DNA of 64,000 nt from Streptomyces viridiviolaceus (GTDB lineage: Bacteria; Actinomycetota; Actinomycetes; Streptomycetales; Streptomycetaceae). The stretch is taken from NCBI RefSeq assembly GCF_014650995.1, contig NZ_BMWA01000025.1, positions 79,667 through 143,666 of the forward strand. The letters run 5' to 3'. The translations under genes and the position numbers were made by a program. Shown here piece after piece: positions 33,076 to 42,384 of this stretch. The notes beneath the pieces were generated by a model. The model was not told the DNA's origin and searched no databases. It saw only the letters and a list, made by a program, of their open reading frames with translations. Position 1 is the stretch's first letter. Each line of letters begins with the position of its first letter.

Positions 33076-34235
33076 GGATCGGCATCGTCTGCCCGTACTC
33101 CTGGGACGTGCCGGGGGGCGTCCAGTTCCACATCCGCGACCTCGCCGAGTACTTCATCCGCCTCGGCCACGAGGTGTCCGTCCTCGCGCCCGCCGACGAC
33201 GAGACGCCGCTGCCGCCGTACGTCGTCTCCGCCGGGCGCGCGGTGCCGGTGCCGTACAACGGCTCGGTGGCCCGGCTGAACTTCGGCTTCCTGTCGGCGG
33301 CCCGGGTGCGGCGCTGGCTGCACGACGGCGCGTTCGACGTCATCCACATCCACGAGCCGACCTCGCCGTCGCTCGGCCTGCTGGCCTGCTGGGCGGCGCA
33401 GGGCCCGATCGTGGCCACCTTCCACACGTCCAACCCGCGCTCCCGCGCGATGATCGCCGCGTACTCCATCCTCCAGGCCGCCCTGGAGAAGATCAGCGCG
33501 CGCATCGCGGTGAGCGAGTACGCCCGCCGCACCCTCGTGGAGCACCTCGGCGGGGACGCCGTCGTGATCCCCAACGGGGTCGACGTCGACTTCTTCGCCG
33601 AGGCCGCCCCCAAGCCCGAGTGGCAGGGCGACACGATCGGCTTCGTCGGGCGCATCGACGAGCCCCGCAAGGGCCTGCCGGTACTGATGAGGGCCCTGCC
33701 GAAGATCCTCGCCGCGCGCCCGCAGACCCGGCTGCTGGTCGCCGGGCGCGGGGACGAGAAGGAGGCGGTGGCCTCACTGCCCGCCGAGCTGCGCTCCCGG
33801 GTGGAGTTCCTCGGCATGGTCAGCGACGAGGAGAAGGCGCGCTTCCTGCGCAGCGTCGACCTGTACGTGGCGCCCAACACCGGCGGCGAGAGCTTCGGGA
33901 TCATCCTGGTCGAGGCCATGTCGGCGGGCGCTCCCGTGCTCGCCTCCGACCTGGACGCCTTCGCCCAGGTCCTCGACCAGGGAGCGGCGGGCGAGCTGTT
34001 CCCCAACGAGGACGCCGACGCCCTCGCCGACGCGGCCGTACGGCTGCTGGCGGACCCGGAGCGGCGGGCCGGGCTGCGCGAGCGGGGCAGCAGCCACGTC
34101 CGGCGCTTCGACTGGTCCACGGTCGGGGCGGACATCATGTCGGTCTACGAGACGGTGACGGCGGGCGCGGCGGCGGTGGCCACGGACGACCGCGCGACGG
34201 GCCTGAGGGCCCGCCTGGGACTGGCCCGGGACTGA
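33072..34235 (+). CDS. pimA: GT4 glycosyltransferase, phosphatidylinositol mannosyltransferase PimA-like
   Basis: 387 residues, GT-B fold. N-terminal GGVQFHIRDLAEYF loop and HTSNPRS; C-terminal GFVGRIDEPRKGLPVLMRAL and the E-x7-E region GGESFGIILVEAMSAGAPVLAS, binding GDP-mannose. By family and order (Rv2610c homologue) it adds the first mannose to PI. The C-terminus has an Ala/Thr-rich tail. GTG overlaps the acyltransferase stop, so all three lipid genes are coupled. Confidence 0.9.
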   Translation: MRIGIVCPYSWDVPGGVQFHIRDLAEYFIRLGHEVSVLAPADDETPLPPYVVSAGRAVPVPYNGSVARLNFGFLSAARVRRWLHDGAFDVIHIHEPTSPSLGLLACWAAQGPIVATFHTSNPRSRAMIAAYSILQAALEKISARIAVSEYARRTLVEHLGGDAVVIPNGVDVDFFAEAAPKPEWQGDTIGFVGRIDEPRKGLPVLMRALPKILAARPQTRLLVAGRGDEKEAVASLPAELRSRVEFLGMVSDEEKARFLRSVDLYVAPNTGGESFGIILVEAMSAGAPVLASDLDAFAQVLDQGAAGELFPNEDADALADAAVRLLADPERRAGLRERGSSHVRRFDWSTVGADIMSVYETVTAGAAAVATDDRATGLRARLGLARD

Positions 34236-34243
34236 CCGGCGAG

Positions 34244-34320
34244 CCCGTCCGGCGTTCGAGGACGAGGCCGTTCAGGCCGAAGCCGGGGCCGGGGGCGGCA
34301 GCCCCGGCGACGGTCACCGA
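34244..34320. repeat. Dispersed intergenic repeat, copy 2
   Basis: Starts AGCCCGTCCGGCGTTCGAGG, then ACGAGGCCGTTCAGGCC and a GGGG...GCCCC inverted segment. It aligns over about 75 bases with 26931-27004. It begins nine bases after the pimA stop. Confidence 0.75.
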
Positions 34321-34365
34321 GGGACCCGGCCGACCCGGCGGCGCGCCCCGGTAGCCTTGCCGCCC

Positions 34366-34908
34366 GTGACCGCAACCCTGATCTGGATCCTTGTCGTCCT
34401 CGTCGCGATCGGCCTGTACCTGAGCTGGACGGCCGGGCGGCTGGACCGGCTGCACGCCAGGATCGACGCCGCCCGGGCCGCCCTGGACGCACAGTTGCTG
34501 CGCAGGGCCTCCGTGGCACAGGAACTGGCCACCTCGGGCGTGCTCGATCCGGCCGCCTCGATCGTGCTGTACGAGGCCGCCCACGCCGCCCGCCAGGCCG
34601 AGGAGGAGCAGCGTGAGGTCGCCGAGAGCGAGCTGACCCAGGCCCTGCGCGCCGTGTTCGCGGATCCGCAGCAGGTGGACGGCCTCCGTGAGGCGCCCGG
34701 GGGAGAGGAAGCGGCCCACGAGCTGACCGAGGCCGTACGGCGCGTCCCGATGGCCCGGCGTTTCCACAACGACGCCGTGGGTGCGGCCCGCCGTCTGCGC
34801 GAGCACCGCAAGGTGCGCTGGTTCCGGCTGGCCGGGCACGCGCCCTTCCCGCTGGCGTTCGAGATGGACGACGAGCCGCCGGCGGCGCTGGTGGACCGGG
34901 CGGCCTGA
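34366..34908 (+). CDS. LemA-like membrane protein
   Basis: 180 residues: one N-terminal membrane helix (TLIWILVVLVAIGLYLSW) then a helical bundle. RLDRLHARIDAARAALDAQL-LRRASVAQEL matches the LemA signature of a helix with a D-Q-L-x-R-R turn; ARRFHNDAVGAARRLREH and a hydrophobic end (WFRLAGHAPFPLAFEM) match the LemA C-terminus. LemA proteins are common but of unclear function. The GTG has TAGCCT (34352-34357) eight bases before it and no RBS, so a leaderless mRNA is likely. Confidence 0.7.
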   Translation: MTATLIWILVVLVAIGLYLSWTAGRLDRLHARIDAARAALDAQLLRRASVAQELATSGVLDPAASIVLYEAAHAARQAEEEQREVAESELTQALRAVFADPQQVDGLREAPGGEEAAHELTEAVRRVPMARRFHNDAVGAARRLREHRKVRWFRLAGHAPFPLAFEMDDEPPAALVDRAA

Positions 34909-35022
34909 CCCGCCGCCGCGCGAAAAGGAGCCACAGCCTTCTCATTGGCCCTTGCTGTGGCCTGGTCCGTTCACGTTTCCTCAGTGCTGAAGAAATCGTC
35001 CTTCCCTTCAGTGAGGTCATCC

Positions 35023-35934
35023 GTGTCCAGCACGCTCTCCGAAAACCAGGCTCCCGAGACCGGCACCGCCCGCGTGAAGCGCGGCATGGCCGAGCAGCTC
35101 AAGGGCGGCGTGATCATGGACGTCGTCACGCCGGAGCAGGCGAAGATCGCCGAGGACGCGGGCGCCGTCGCGGTCATGGCCCTGGAGCGGGTCCCGGCCG
35201 ACATCCGCAAGGACGGCGGCGTGGCCCGCATGTCCGACCCGGACATGATCGAGGGCATCATCGACGCCGTCTCCATCCCGGTGATGGCCAAGTCCCGCAT
35301 CGGCCACTTCGTCGAGGCCCAGGTCCTGCAGTCCCTCGGCGTCGACTACATCGACGAGTCCGAGGTCCTCACCCCGGCCGACGAGGTCAACCACTCGGAC
35401 AAGTGGGCGTTCACCACCCCCTTCGTCTGCGGTGCCACCAACCTCGGTGAGGCCCTGCGCCGCATCGCCGAGGGCGCGGCGATGATCCGCTCCAAGGGCG
35501 AGGCCGGCACCGGCAACGTCGTCGAGGCCGTCCGTCACCTGCGCCAGATCAAGAACGAGATCGCCCGTCTGCGCGGCTACGACAACCACGAGCTGTACGC
35601 CGCCGCCAAGGAGCTGCGCGCCCCGTACGAGCTGGTCAAGGAGGTCGCCGAGCTGGGCAAGCTCCCCGTGGTCCTCTTCTCCGCCGGTGGCGTCGCCACC
35701 CCGGCCGACGCCGCGCTCATGCGGCAGCTCGGCGCCGAGGGCGTCTTCGTCGGCTCCGGCATCTTCAAGTCCGGCGACCCGGCCAAGCGCGCCGCCGCCA
35801 TCGTGAAGGCGACCACCTTCTACGACGACCCCAAGATCATCGCGGACGCGTCCCGCAACCTCGGCGAGGCCATGGTCGGCATCAACTGCGACACCCTCCC
35901 CGAGACCGAGCGCTACGCCAACCGCGGCTGGTAA
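35023..35934 (+). CDS. pdxS: Pyridoxal 5'-phosphate synthase, PdxS subunit
   Basis: 303 residues, normal length. Contains KGGVIMDVVTPEQAKIAEDA, RVPADIRKDGGVARMSDP and the catalytic-lysine region VMAKSRIGHFVEAQ. With PdxT, it builds PLP from ribose 5-phosphate, glyceraldehyde 3-phosphate and ammonia in a 12+12 complex. GTG has GAGG about eight bases upstream. Five bases separate it from pdxT. Confidence 0.96.
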   Translation: MSSTLSENQAPETGTARVKRGMAEQLKGGVIMDVVTPEQAKIAEDAGAVAVMALERVPADIRKDGGVARMSDPDMIEGIIDAVSIPVMAKSRIGHFVEAQVLQSLGVDYIDESEVLTPADEVNHSDKWAFTTPFVCGATNLGEALRRIAEGAAMIRSKGEAGTGNVVEAVRHLRQIKNEIARLRGYDNHELYAAAKELRAPYELVKEVAELGKLPVVLFSAGGVATPADAALMRQLGAEGVFVGSGIFKSGDPAKRAAAIVKATTFYDDPKIIADASRNLGEAMVGINCDTLPETERYANRGW

Positions 35935-35939
35935 GCACC

Positions 35940-36545
35940 ATGAGCACTCCTGTCATCGGCGTCCTGGCCCTCCAGGGCGACGTCCGGGAGCACCTCGTCG
36001 CCCTGGCCGCGGCCGATGCCGTGGCCAGGCCGGTCAGGCGCCCCGAAGAACTCGCCGAGGTGGACGGACTGGTCCTGCCCGGCGGCGAGTCCACCACCAT
36101 CTCCAAGCTGGCCGTCCTCTTCGGAGTGATGGACCCCCTCCGCGCGCGCGTGCGCGACGGCATGCCCGTCTACGGCACCTGCGCGGGCATGATCATGCTG
36201 GCCGACAAGATCCTCGACCCGCGCTCCGGCCAGGAGACCGTCGGCGGCATCGACATGATCGTGCGCCGCAACGCCTTCGGGCGGCAGAACGAGTCCTTCG
36301 AGGCCGCGCTCGACGTGAAGGGCATCACGGGTGATCCTGTGGAGGGCGTCTTCATCCGCGCCCCCTGGGTGGAGTCCGTGGGTGCCGCGGCCGAGGTGCT
36401 CGCCGAGCACGACGGCCACATCGTCGCGGTCCGCCAGGGCAACGCGCTGGCCACCTCGTTCCATCCGGAACTGACCGGCGATCACCGTGTGCACCGCTTC
36501 TTCGCCGACATGGTGCGCGCGTACGGCGCGGCGGAGTCCTTGTAG
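35940..36545 (+). CDS. pdxT: Pyridoxal 5'-phosphate synthase, PdxT glutaminase subunit
   Basis: 201 residues, a class I glutamine amidotransferase. Nucleophile Cys81 in YGTCAGMIML; GGESTTISKL near residue 48 and the HPELTGDHRVH catalytic His/Glu end are present. It releases ammonia from glutamine and passes it to PdxS. Immediately downstream of pdxS, so co-translated. Confidence 0.95.
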   Translation: MSTPVIGVLALQGDVREHLVALAAADAVARPVRRPEELAEVDGLVLPGGESTTISKLAVLFGVMDPLRARVRDGMPVYGTCAGMIMLADKILDPRSGQETVGGIDMIVRRNAFGRQNESFEAALDVKGITGDPVEGVFIRAPWVESVGAAAEVLAEHDGHIVAVRQGNALATSFHPELTGDHRVHRFFADMVRAYGAAESL

Positions 36546-36592
36546 GATCTCTGCGTTCGTACAAAGACGGGTTACGCGAAGGAGACAGGCAG

Positions 36593-37345
36593 ATGTCCGG
36601 CCACTCTAAATGGGCCACGACGAAGCACAAGAAGGCCGTCATCGATGCCAAGCGCGGCAAGCTCTTCGCGAAGCTGATCAAGAACATCGAGGTCGCGGCC
36701 CGGATGGGCGGCGCCGACCCCGACGGCAATCCGACGCTGTACGACGCCATCCAGAAGGCCAAGAAGCAGTCGGTCCCCAACAAGAACATCGACTCCGCGG
36801 TCAAGCGCGGCGCGGGCCTCGAGGCCGGCGGCGCCGACTACGAGACGATCATGTACGAGGGCTACGGTCCCAACGGCGTCGCGGTGCTCATCGAGTGCCT
36901 CACCGACAACCGCAACCGCGCCGCCTCCGACGTCCGCGTCGCCATGACCCGCAACGGCGGCTCCATGGCCGACCCGGGCTCGGTGTCGTACCTGTTCAAC
37001 CGCAAGGGTGTCGTCATCGTCCCCAAGGGCGAGCTGTCCGAGGACGACGTGCTCGGCGCGGTCCTGGAGGCGGGCGCCGAGGAGGTCAACGACCTCGGCG
37101 AGAGCTTCGAGGTCATCAGCGAGGCCACCGACCTGGTCGCGGTCCGCTCCGCCCTCCAGGACGCCGGCATCGACTACGAGTCCGCCGACGCCAACTTCGT
37201 CCCGACCATGCAGGTCGAGCTGGACGAGGAGGGCGCCAAGAAGATCTTCAAGCTGATCGACGCGCTCGAGGACAGCGACGACGTGCAGAACGTCTTCGCC
37301 AACTTCGACGTCAGCGACGAGATCATGGAGAAGGTCGACGCGTAA
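36593..37345 (+). CDS. yebC: YebC/PmpR-family protein
   Basis: 250 residues, full length: MSGHSKWATTKHKKAVIDAK start, YEGYGPNGVAVLIECLTDNR centre and a ferredoxin-like C-terminus. Family members have been described as transcription regulators and, for YebC-type proteins, as factors that ease ribosome stalling. It lies between pdxT and ruvC, next to ruvCAB as in many bacteria. ATG with a GGAGA upstream. A terminator follows. Confidence 0.93.
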   Translation: MSGHSKWATTKHKKAVIDAKRGKLFAKLIKNIEVAARMGGADPDGNPTLYDAIQKAKKQSVPNKNIDSAVKRGAGLEAGGADYETIMYEGYGPNGVAVLIECLTDNRNRAASDVRVAMTRNGGSMADPGSVSYLFNRKGVVIVPKGELSEDDVLGAVLEAGAEEVNDLGESFEVISEATDLVAVRSALQDAGIDYESADANFVPTMQVELDEEGAKKIFKLIDALEDSDDVQNVFANFDVSDEIMEKVDA

Positions 37346-37367
37346 CGCCGAGCGGCAACGGCGGTTC

Positions 37368-37405
37368 CGGCGGGCCGGTGGGGACACCTCCTCACCGGCC
37401 CGCCG
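37368..37405 (+). terminator. Terminator hairpin after yebC
   Basis: CGGCGGGCCGGTG (37368-37380) pairs with CACCGGCCCGCCG (37393-37405), 13 bp, in the 200-bp gap before ruvC. Confidence 0.75.
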
Positions 37406-37547
37406 CTCCTGTCAGTGGCAGCGGATAGCCTGGCGGACGTCAGAGATCACCGTCCGCGGACCTCGACCATCGATCGAGGAACCCCGACGGCGATCAGCCA
37501 GGTCCGCGAGGGCGGCGGCGGATCAGCCGCGCAGAGGGGAGGGGCGC

Positions 37548-38114
37548 GTGCGCGTACTGGGGGTGGACCCGGGCCTGACCCGCTGCGGTGTCGGCGTCGT
37601 CGAGGGGGTCGCCGGGCGACCGCTCACCATGCTCGGCGTGGGCGTGGTGCGCACCCCCGCGGACGCCGATCTCGGGCACCGCCTCGTCGCCGTCGAGGAG
37701 GGCATCGAGCGGTGGCTCGACGAGCACCGCCCGGAGTTCGTCGCCGTGGAGCGCGTCTTCAGTCAGCACAACGTGCGCACGGTCATGGGCACCGCCCAGG
37801 CCAGCGCCGTCGCCATCCTGTGCGCCTCCCGCCGCGGCATCCCCGTCGCCCTGCACACCCCGAGCGAGGTCAAGGCCGCCGTCACCGGCAGCGGACGCGC
37901 CGACAAGGCCCAGGTGGGCGCCATGGTCACCCGCCTGCTGCGACTCGCCGCGCCCCCCAAGCCCGCCGACGCCGCCGACGCCCTCGCGCTCGCCATCTGC
38001 CACATCTGGCGCGCCCCCGCGCAGAACCGGCTCCAGCAGGCCGTGGCCCTGCACGCACCGAAAGCCCCGCAGGCCCCGCGGGCCCCGCAAGCATCGAAAG
38101 GCCGTACGGCATGA
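37548..38114 (+). CDS. ruvC: Holliday junction endonuclease RuvC
   Basis: 188 residues, RNase H fold with VLGVDPGLTRCGVGVVEG (first catalytic Asp), EFVAVERVFSQHNVRTVMG (Glu), and DAADALALAICH (acidic pair). Cleaves junctions that RuvAB moves. The C-terminus has an extra Ala/Pro/Gln tail (KAPQAPRAPQAS). GTG has GAGGGGAGGGG upstream. The stop overlaps the ruvA ATG by four bases. Confidence 0.95.
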   Translation: MRVLGVDPGLTRCGVGVVEGVAGRPLTMLGVGVVRTPADADLGHRLVAVEEGIERWLDEHRPEFVAVERVFSQHNVRTVMGTAQASAVAILCASRRGIPVALHTPSEVKAAVTGSGRADKAQVGAMVTRLLRLAAPPKPADAADALALAICHIWRAPAQNRLQQAVALHAPKAPQAPRAPQASKGRTA

Positions 38115-38716
38115 TCGCCTTCGTCAGCGGCACGGTCGCCGCCCTCGCTCCCGACGCCGCGGTGGTCGAGGTGGGCGGTGTCGGCATGGCCGTCCAGTGC
38201 ACGCCGAACACGCTGTCCACGCTCCGCGTCGGCAAGCCCGCCAAGCTCGCCACGTCCCTCGTCGTGCGCGAGGACTCCCTGACGCTGTACGGCTTCGCGG
38301 ACGACGACGAGCGCCAGGTCTTCGAGCTGCTGCAGACCGCCAGCGGCGTCGGCCCCCGCCTCGCCCAGGCGATGCTGGCCGTGCACACCCCGGACGCGCT
38401 GCGCCGGGCGGTGTCGACCGCAGACGAGAAGGCGCTGACCGCCGTGCCGGGCATCGGCAAGAAGGGCGCCCAGAAACTGCTGCTGGAGCTGAAGGACCGC
38501 CTCGGCGAGCCCGTCGGCGCACCGGCCGTCGGCGCACCGGTCGGTGCCGGCTGGCGCGACCAGCTGCACGCCGCCCTGATCGGCCTCGGGTACGCGACCC
38601 GGGAGGCCGACGAAGCCGTCTCCGCCGTGGCCCCCCAGGCGGAAGCCGCCGGCGGCACGCCGCAGGTGGGCCAACTGCTCAAGGCGGCCCTGCAGACCCT
38701 GAACCGAGCCCGCTGA
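38111..38716 (+). CDS. ruvA: Holliday junction branch-migration protein RuvA
   Basis: 201 residues. N-terminal OB domain (MIAFVSGTVAALAPDAAVVE), tandem helix-hairpin-helix region (LLQTASGVGPRLAQAMLAVH, ALTAVPGIGKKGAQKLLLEL) and C-terminal domain that touches RuvB (ALIGLGYATREADEAVSAV). Recognises four-way junctions. ATG overlaps ruvC. Confidence 0.95.
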   Translation: MIAFVSGTVAALAPDAAVVEVGGVGMAVQCTPNTLSTLRVGKPAKLATSLVVREDSLTLYGFADDDERQVFELLQTASGVGPRLAQAMLAVHTPDALRRAVSTADEKALTAVPGIGKKGAQKLLLELKDRLGEPVGAPAVGAPVGAGWRDQLHAALIGLGYATREADEAVSAVAPQAEAAGGTPQVGQLLKAALQTLNRAR

Positions 38717-38741
38717 CCGACCACACCCCGAGGCACATCAC

Positions 38742-39812
<1,071 letters not shown>

Positions 39813-39987
39813 CGCGGCCGTCGCGGCGAGCACACTGGCAGGACCAGGAACCCTGGTGCCATGCTGAGCGTTGTTCCATGCGCGCGGACTCGCTTAGACT
39901 CCGCCGATGCCGCCCCTGTCGGCGGTGCACACACCCCCAACCATCAGGCCGCTCACCATCGCGGTCGTGTGAAGGAAGTACCGACCC

Positions 39988-40488
39988 GTGAGTCTCGTGA
40001 CCCTCCTCCCGTTCATCGTGCTCATCGGGGCCATGTTCCTGATGACCCGGTCGGCGAAGAAGAAGCAGCAGCAGGCCGTCGAGATGCGGAACCAGATGCA
40101 GCCCGGTTCCGGCGTCCGCACCATCGGGGGCATGTACGCCACGGTCAAGGAGGTCAACGAGGACACGGTCCTCCTCGACGCCGGTCCGGGCGTCGAGCTG
40201 CTCTTCGCCAAGAACTCCATCGGCGCCGTCCTCAGCGACGACGAGTACAACCGCATCGTCCACGGCATCGAGCACGACCTGAAGTCCGACGCCGACATCG
40301 TTCCGGACGACGCCTCCTCCCTCACCGAGACCGACACCTCCGCCACCGACGCCTCCGCCTCCGACGACAAGTCCGTCGACCTCGGTAAGAAGGACTCGGC
40401 CGACGAGCCGGCCGAGGACGCCGCGCCCGCCGAGGCGAAGACGGACGAGCAGGCGAAGAAGGCCGACGGCGGCTCCGAGGCGAAGTAG
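39988..40488 (+). CDS. yajC: Preprotein translocase accessory protein YajC
   Basis: 166 residues. One N-terminal helix (VTLLPFIVLIGAMFLMTRSA), basic KKKQQQ, then the small conserved domain (GSGVRTIGGMYATVKEVNED). The last 60 residues are acidic and Ala/Ser/Asp-rich low complexity, longer than in Gram-negative YajC. Joins SecDF. GTG start without a strong RBS; secD follows after 130 bp. Confidence 0.92.
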   Translation: MSLVTLLPFIVLIGAMFLMTRSAKKKQQQAVEMRNQMQPGSGVRTIGGMYATVKEVNEDTVLLDAGPGVELLFAKNSIGAVLSDDEYNRIVHGIEHDLKSDADIVPDDASSLTETDTSATDASASDDKSVDLGKKDSADEPAEDAAPAEAKTDEQAKKADGGSEAK

Positions 40489-40620
40489 CCGTGCCCCGGG
40501 GCGCGTGGGCCAGGCCCGCGCGCCCCGTGTGACGCGCGGCTCGCACGGTATCCCGACACCATGTCATGGCCGCCGGTACGCCGATCCGGCGCGAGGCGGC
40601 CCGAGAGGGAGTACGAGAAG

Positions 40621-42381
40621 GTGGCAGCACCTAAAAAGGGACGTAATGCGAGCGCCCAGAGCAAGCCGGGGCGCTCGCTGGCCCTGATTCTGATCGCCAT
40701 CGTGGCGCTCACCGGGGGAATGTTCGCCTCCGGACACACCACTCCGCGTCTCGGCATCGACCTGGCGGGCGGTACGAGCATCACGCTGAGGGCGGTGCCC
40801 GAGGCCGGCCAGGAGTCGGCGATCAACAAGACCAACATGGACACCGCGGTCGAGATCATGGAACGCCGTGTCAATGGTCTTGGTGTCCAGGAGTCCGAGG
40901 TCCAGACCCAGGGCGACCGGAACATCATCGTCAACATCCCCAAGGGGACGAACTCCAAGGAAGCCCGCGAGCAGGTCGGCACCACCGCCAAGCTCTACTT
41001 CCGCCCCGTCGTGGCCACCGAGCTCTCCGGCCCGGCCGGGACGGCCAGCCCCACGCCGAGCGCCTCCGGTAGCGCCTCGGGCAAGGCCACCGACAAGGAC
41101 AAGGCCACCGACAAGGCCACCGACGGCGAGAAGGCGAGCTCGTCGCCGTCCGCCTCGGCGAGCTCCACCACCCAGGGCCGTGCGGCCACCGACGCCCTGA
41201 AGGCCGACCCCTCCCCCTCGGGCAGCGCTTCCCCGTCCCCGAGCGGCAGCGCCGCCGGCGACGACAGCAGCAAGCTCCAGGCCGCGTACGCCGCGCTCGA
41301 CTGCACCGACGAGAGCGCGCGCGCCAAGGCCGGCGACGGCGCCAAGCCGCAGGACTCGACGGTGGCCTGCGGCCAGAACTCGCAGGGCCAGTGGCAGAAG
41401 TACATCCTCGGCCCCGCGGAGGTCGACGGCACGGACGTCGACGAGGCCAAGGCCGTCTTCAACACGCAGACCGCCGCGGGCTGGACCGTCACGATGGACT
41501 TCACCGACGGCGGCGCCAAGAAGTTCGCGAACATCACCGGCAAGCTGGCCCAGAACCAGTCGCCGCAGAACCAGTTCGCCATCGTGCTGGACAACGAGGT
41601 CGTCTCCGACCCGTACGTCAGCCAGGCGCTGACCGGCGGCAACGCCGAGATCTCCGGCAACTTCACGCAGGAGGAGGCCCAGAGCCTCGCCAACATGCTG
41701 TCCTACGGTGCCCTGCCGCTGACCTTCAAGGAGGACAGCGTCACCACCGTCACCGCCGCGCTCGGCGGTGAGCAGCTGCAGGCCGGTCTGATCGCCGGCG
41801 CAATCGGCCTCGCCCTGGTCGTGATCTACCTGCTCGTCTACTACCGCGGCCTGTCCTTCATCGCCGTGGCCTCGCTGCTGGTGTCCGCGGCCCTGACGTA
41901 CGTGATCATGTCGCTGCTCGGCCCGACCATCGGCTTCGCCCTGAACCTGCCGGCGGTCTGCGGTGCCATCGTCGCCATCGGCATCACGGCGGACTCGTTC
42001 ATCGTGTACTTCGAACGCGTCCGCGACGAGATCCGCGAGGGCCGCTCGCTGCGCCCCGCCGTCGAGCGGGCCTGGCCGCGCGCCCGGCGCACCATCCTGG
42101 TCTCGGACTTCGTGTCGTTCCTCGCCGCCGCGGTGCTCTTCATCGTCACCGTCGGCAAGGTGCAGGGCTTCGCCTTCACGCTGGGTCTGACCACCCTGCT
42201 CGACGTGGTCGTCGTCTTCCTCTTCACCAAGCCGCTGCTCACGCTGATGGCCCGCCGCAAGTTCTTCGCGAGCGGCCACAAGTGGTCCGGTCTGGATCCG
42301 AAGAGCCTGGGTGCCAAGCCGCCGCTGCGCCGCACGCGCCGTCCCGCCCATCCCGGCCCCGTCGACCCGAAGGAGGCGTGA
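40621..42381 (+). CDS. secD: Protein translocase subunit SecD
   Basis: 586 residues. Helix 1 (LALILIAIVALTGGMFASGH), LGIDLAGGTSITLRAVPEAG, a large extracellular P1 region, and five C-terminal helices with ITADSFIVYFERVRDEIREG. SecDF uses proton flow to pull proteins out through SecYEG. Residues about 141-214 are an Ala/Ser/Pro/Lys/Thr/Asp-rich insert inside the P1 domain. GTG 40621 is preferred over an upstream ATG that would add 20 unlike residues. A run of four bases separates it from secF. Confidence 0.95.
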   Translation: MAAPKKGRNASAQSKPGRSLALILIAIVALTGGMFASGHTTPRLGIDLAGGTSITLRAVPEAGQESAINKTNMDTAVEIMERRVNGLGVQESEVQTQGDRNIIVNIPKGTNSKEAREQVGTTAKLYFRPVVATELSGPAGTASPTPSASGSASGKATDKDKATDKATDGEKASSSPSASASSTTQGRAATDALKADPSPSGSASPSPSGSAAGDDSSKLQAAYAALDCTDESARAKAGDGAKPQDSTVACGQNSQGQWQKYILGPAEVDGTDVDEAKAVFNTQTAAGWTVTMDFTDGGAKKFANITGKLAQNQSPQNQFAIVLDNEVVSDPYVSQALTGGNAEISGNFTQEEAQSLANMLSYGALPLTFKEDSVTTVTAALGGEQLQAGLIAGAIGLALVVIYLLVYYRGLSFIAVASLLVSAALTYVIMSLLGPTIGFALNLPAVCGAIVAIGITADSFIVYFERVRDEIREGRSLRPAVERAWPRARRTILVSDFVSFLAAAVLFIVTVGKVQGFAFTLGLTTLLDVVVVFLFTKPLLTLMARRKFFASGHKWSGLDPKSLGAKPPLRRTRRPAHPGPVDPKEA

Positions 42382-42384
42382 GAG

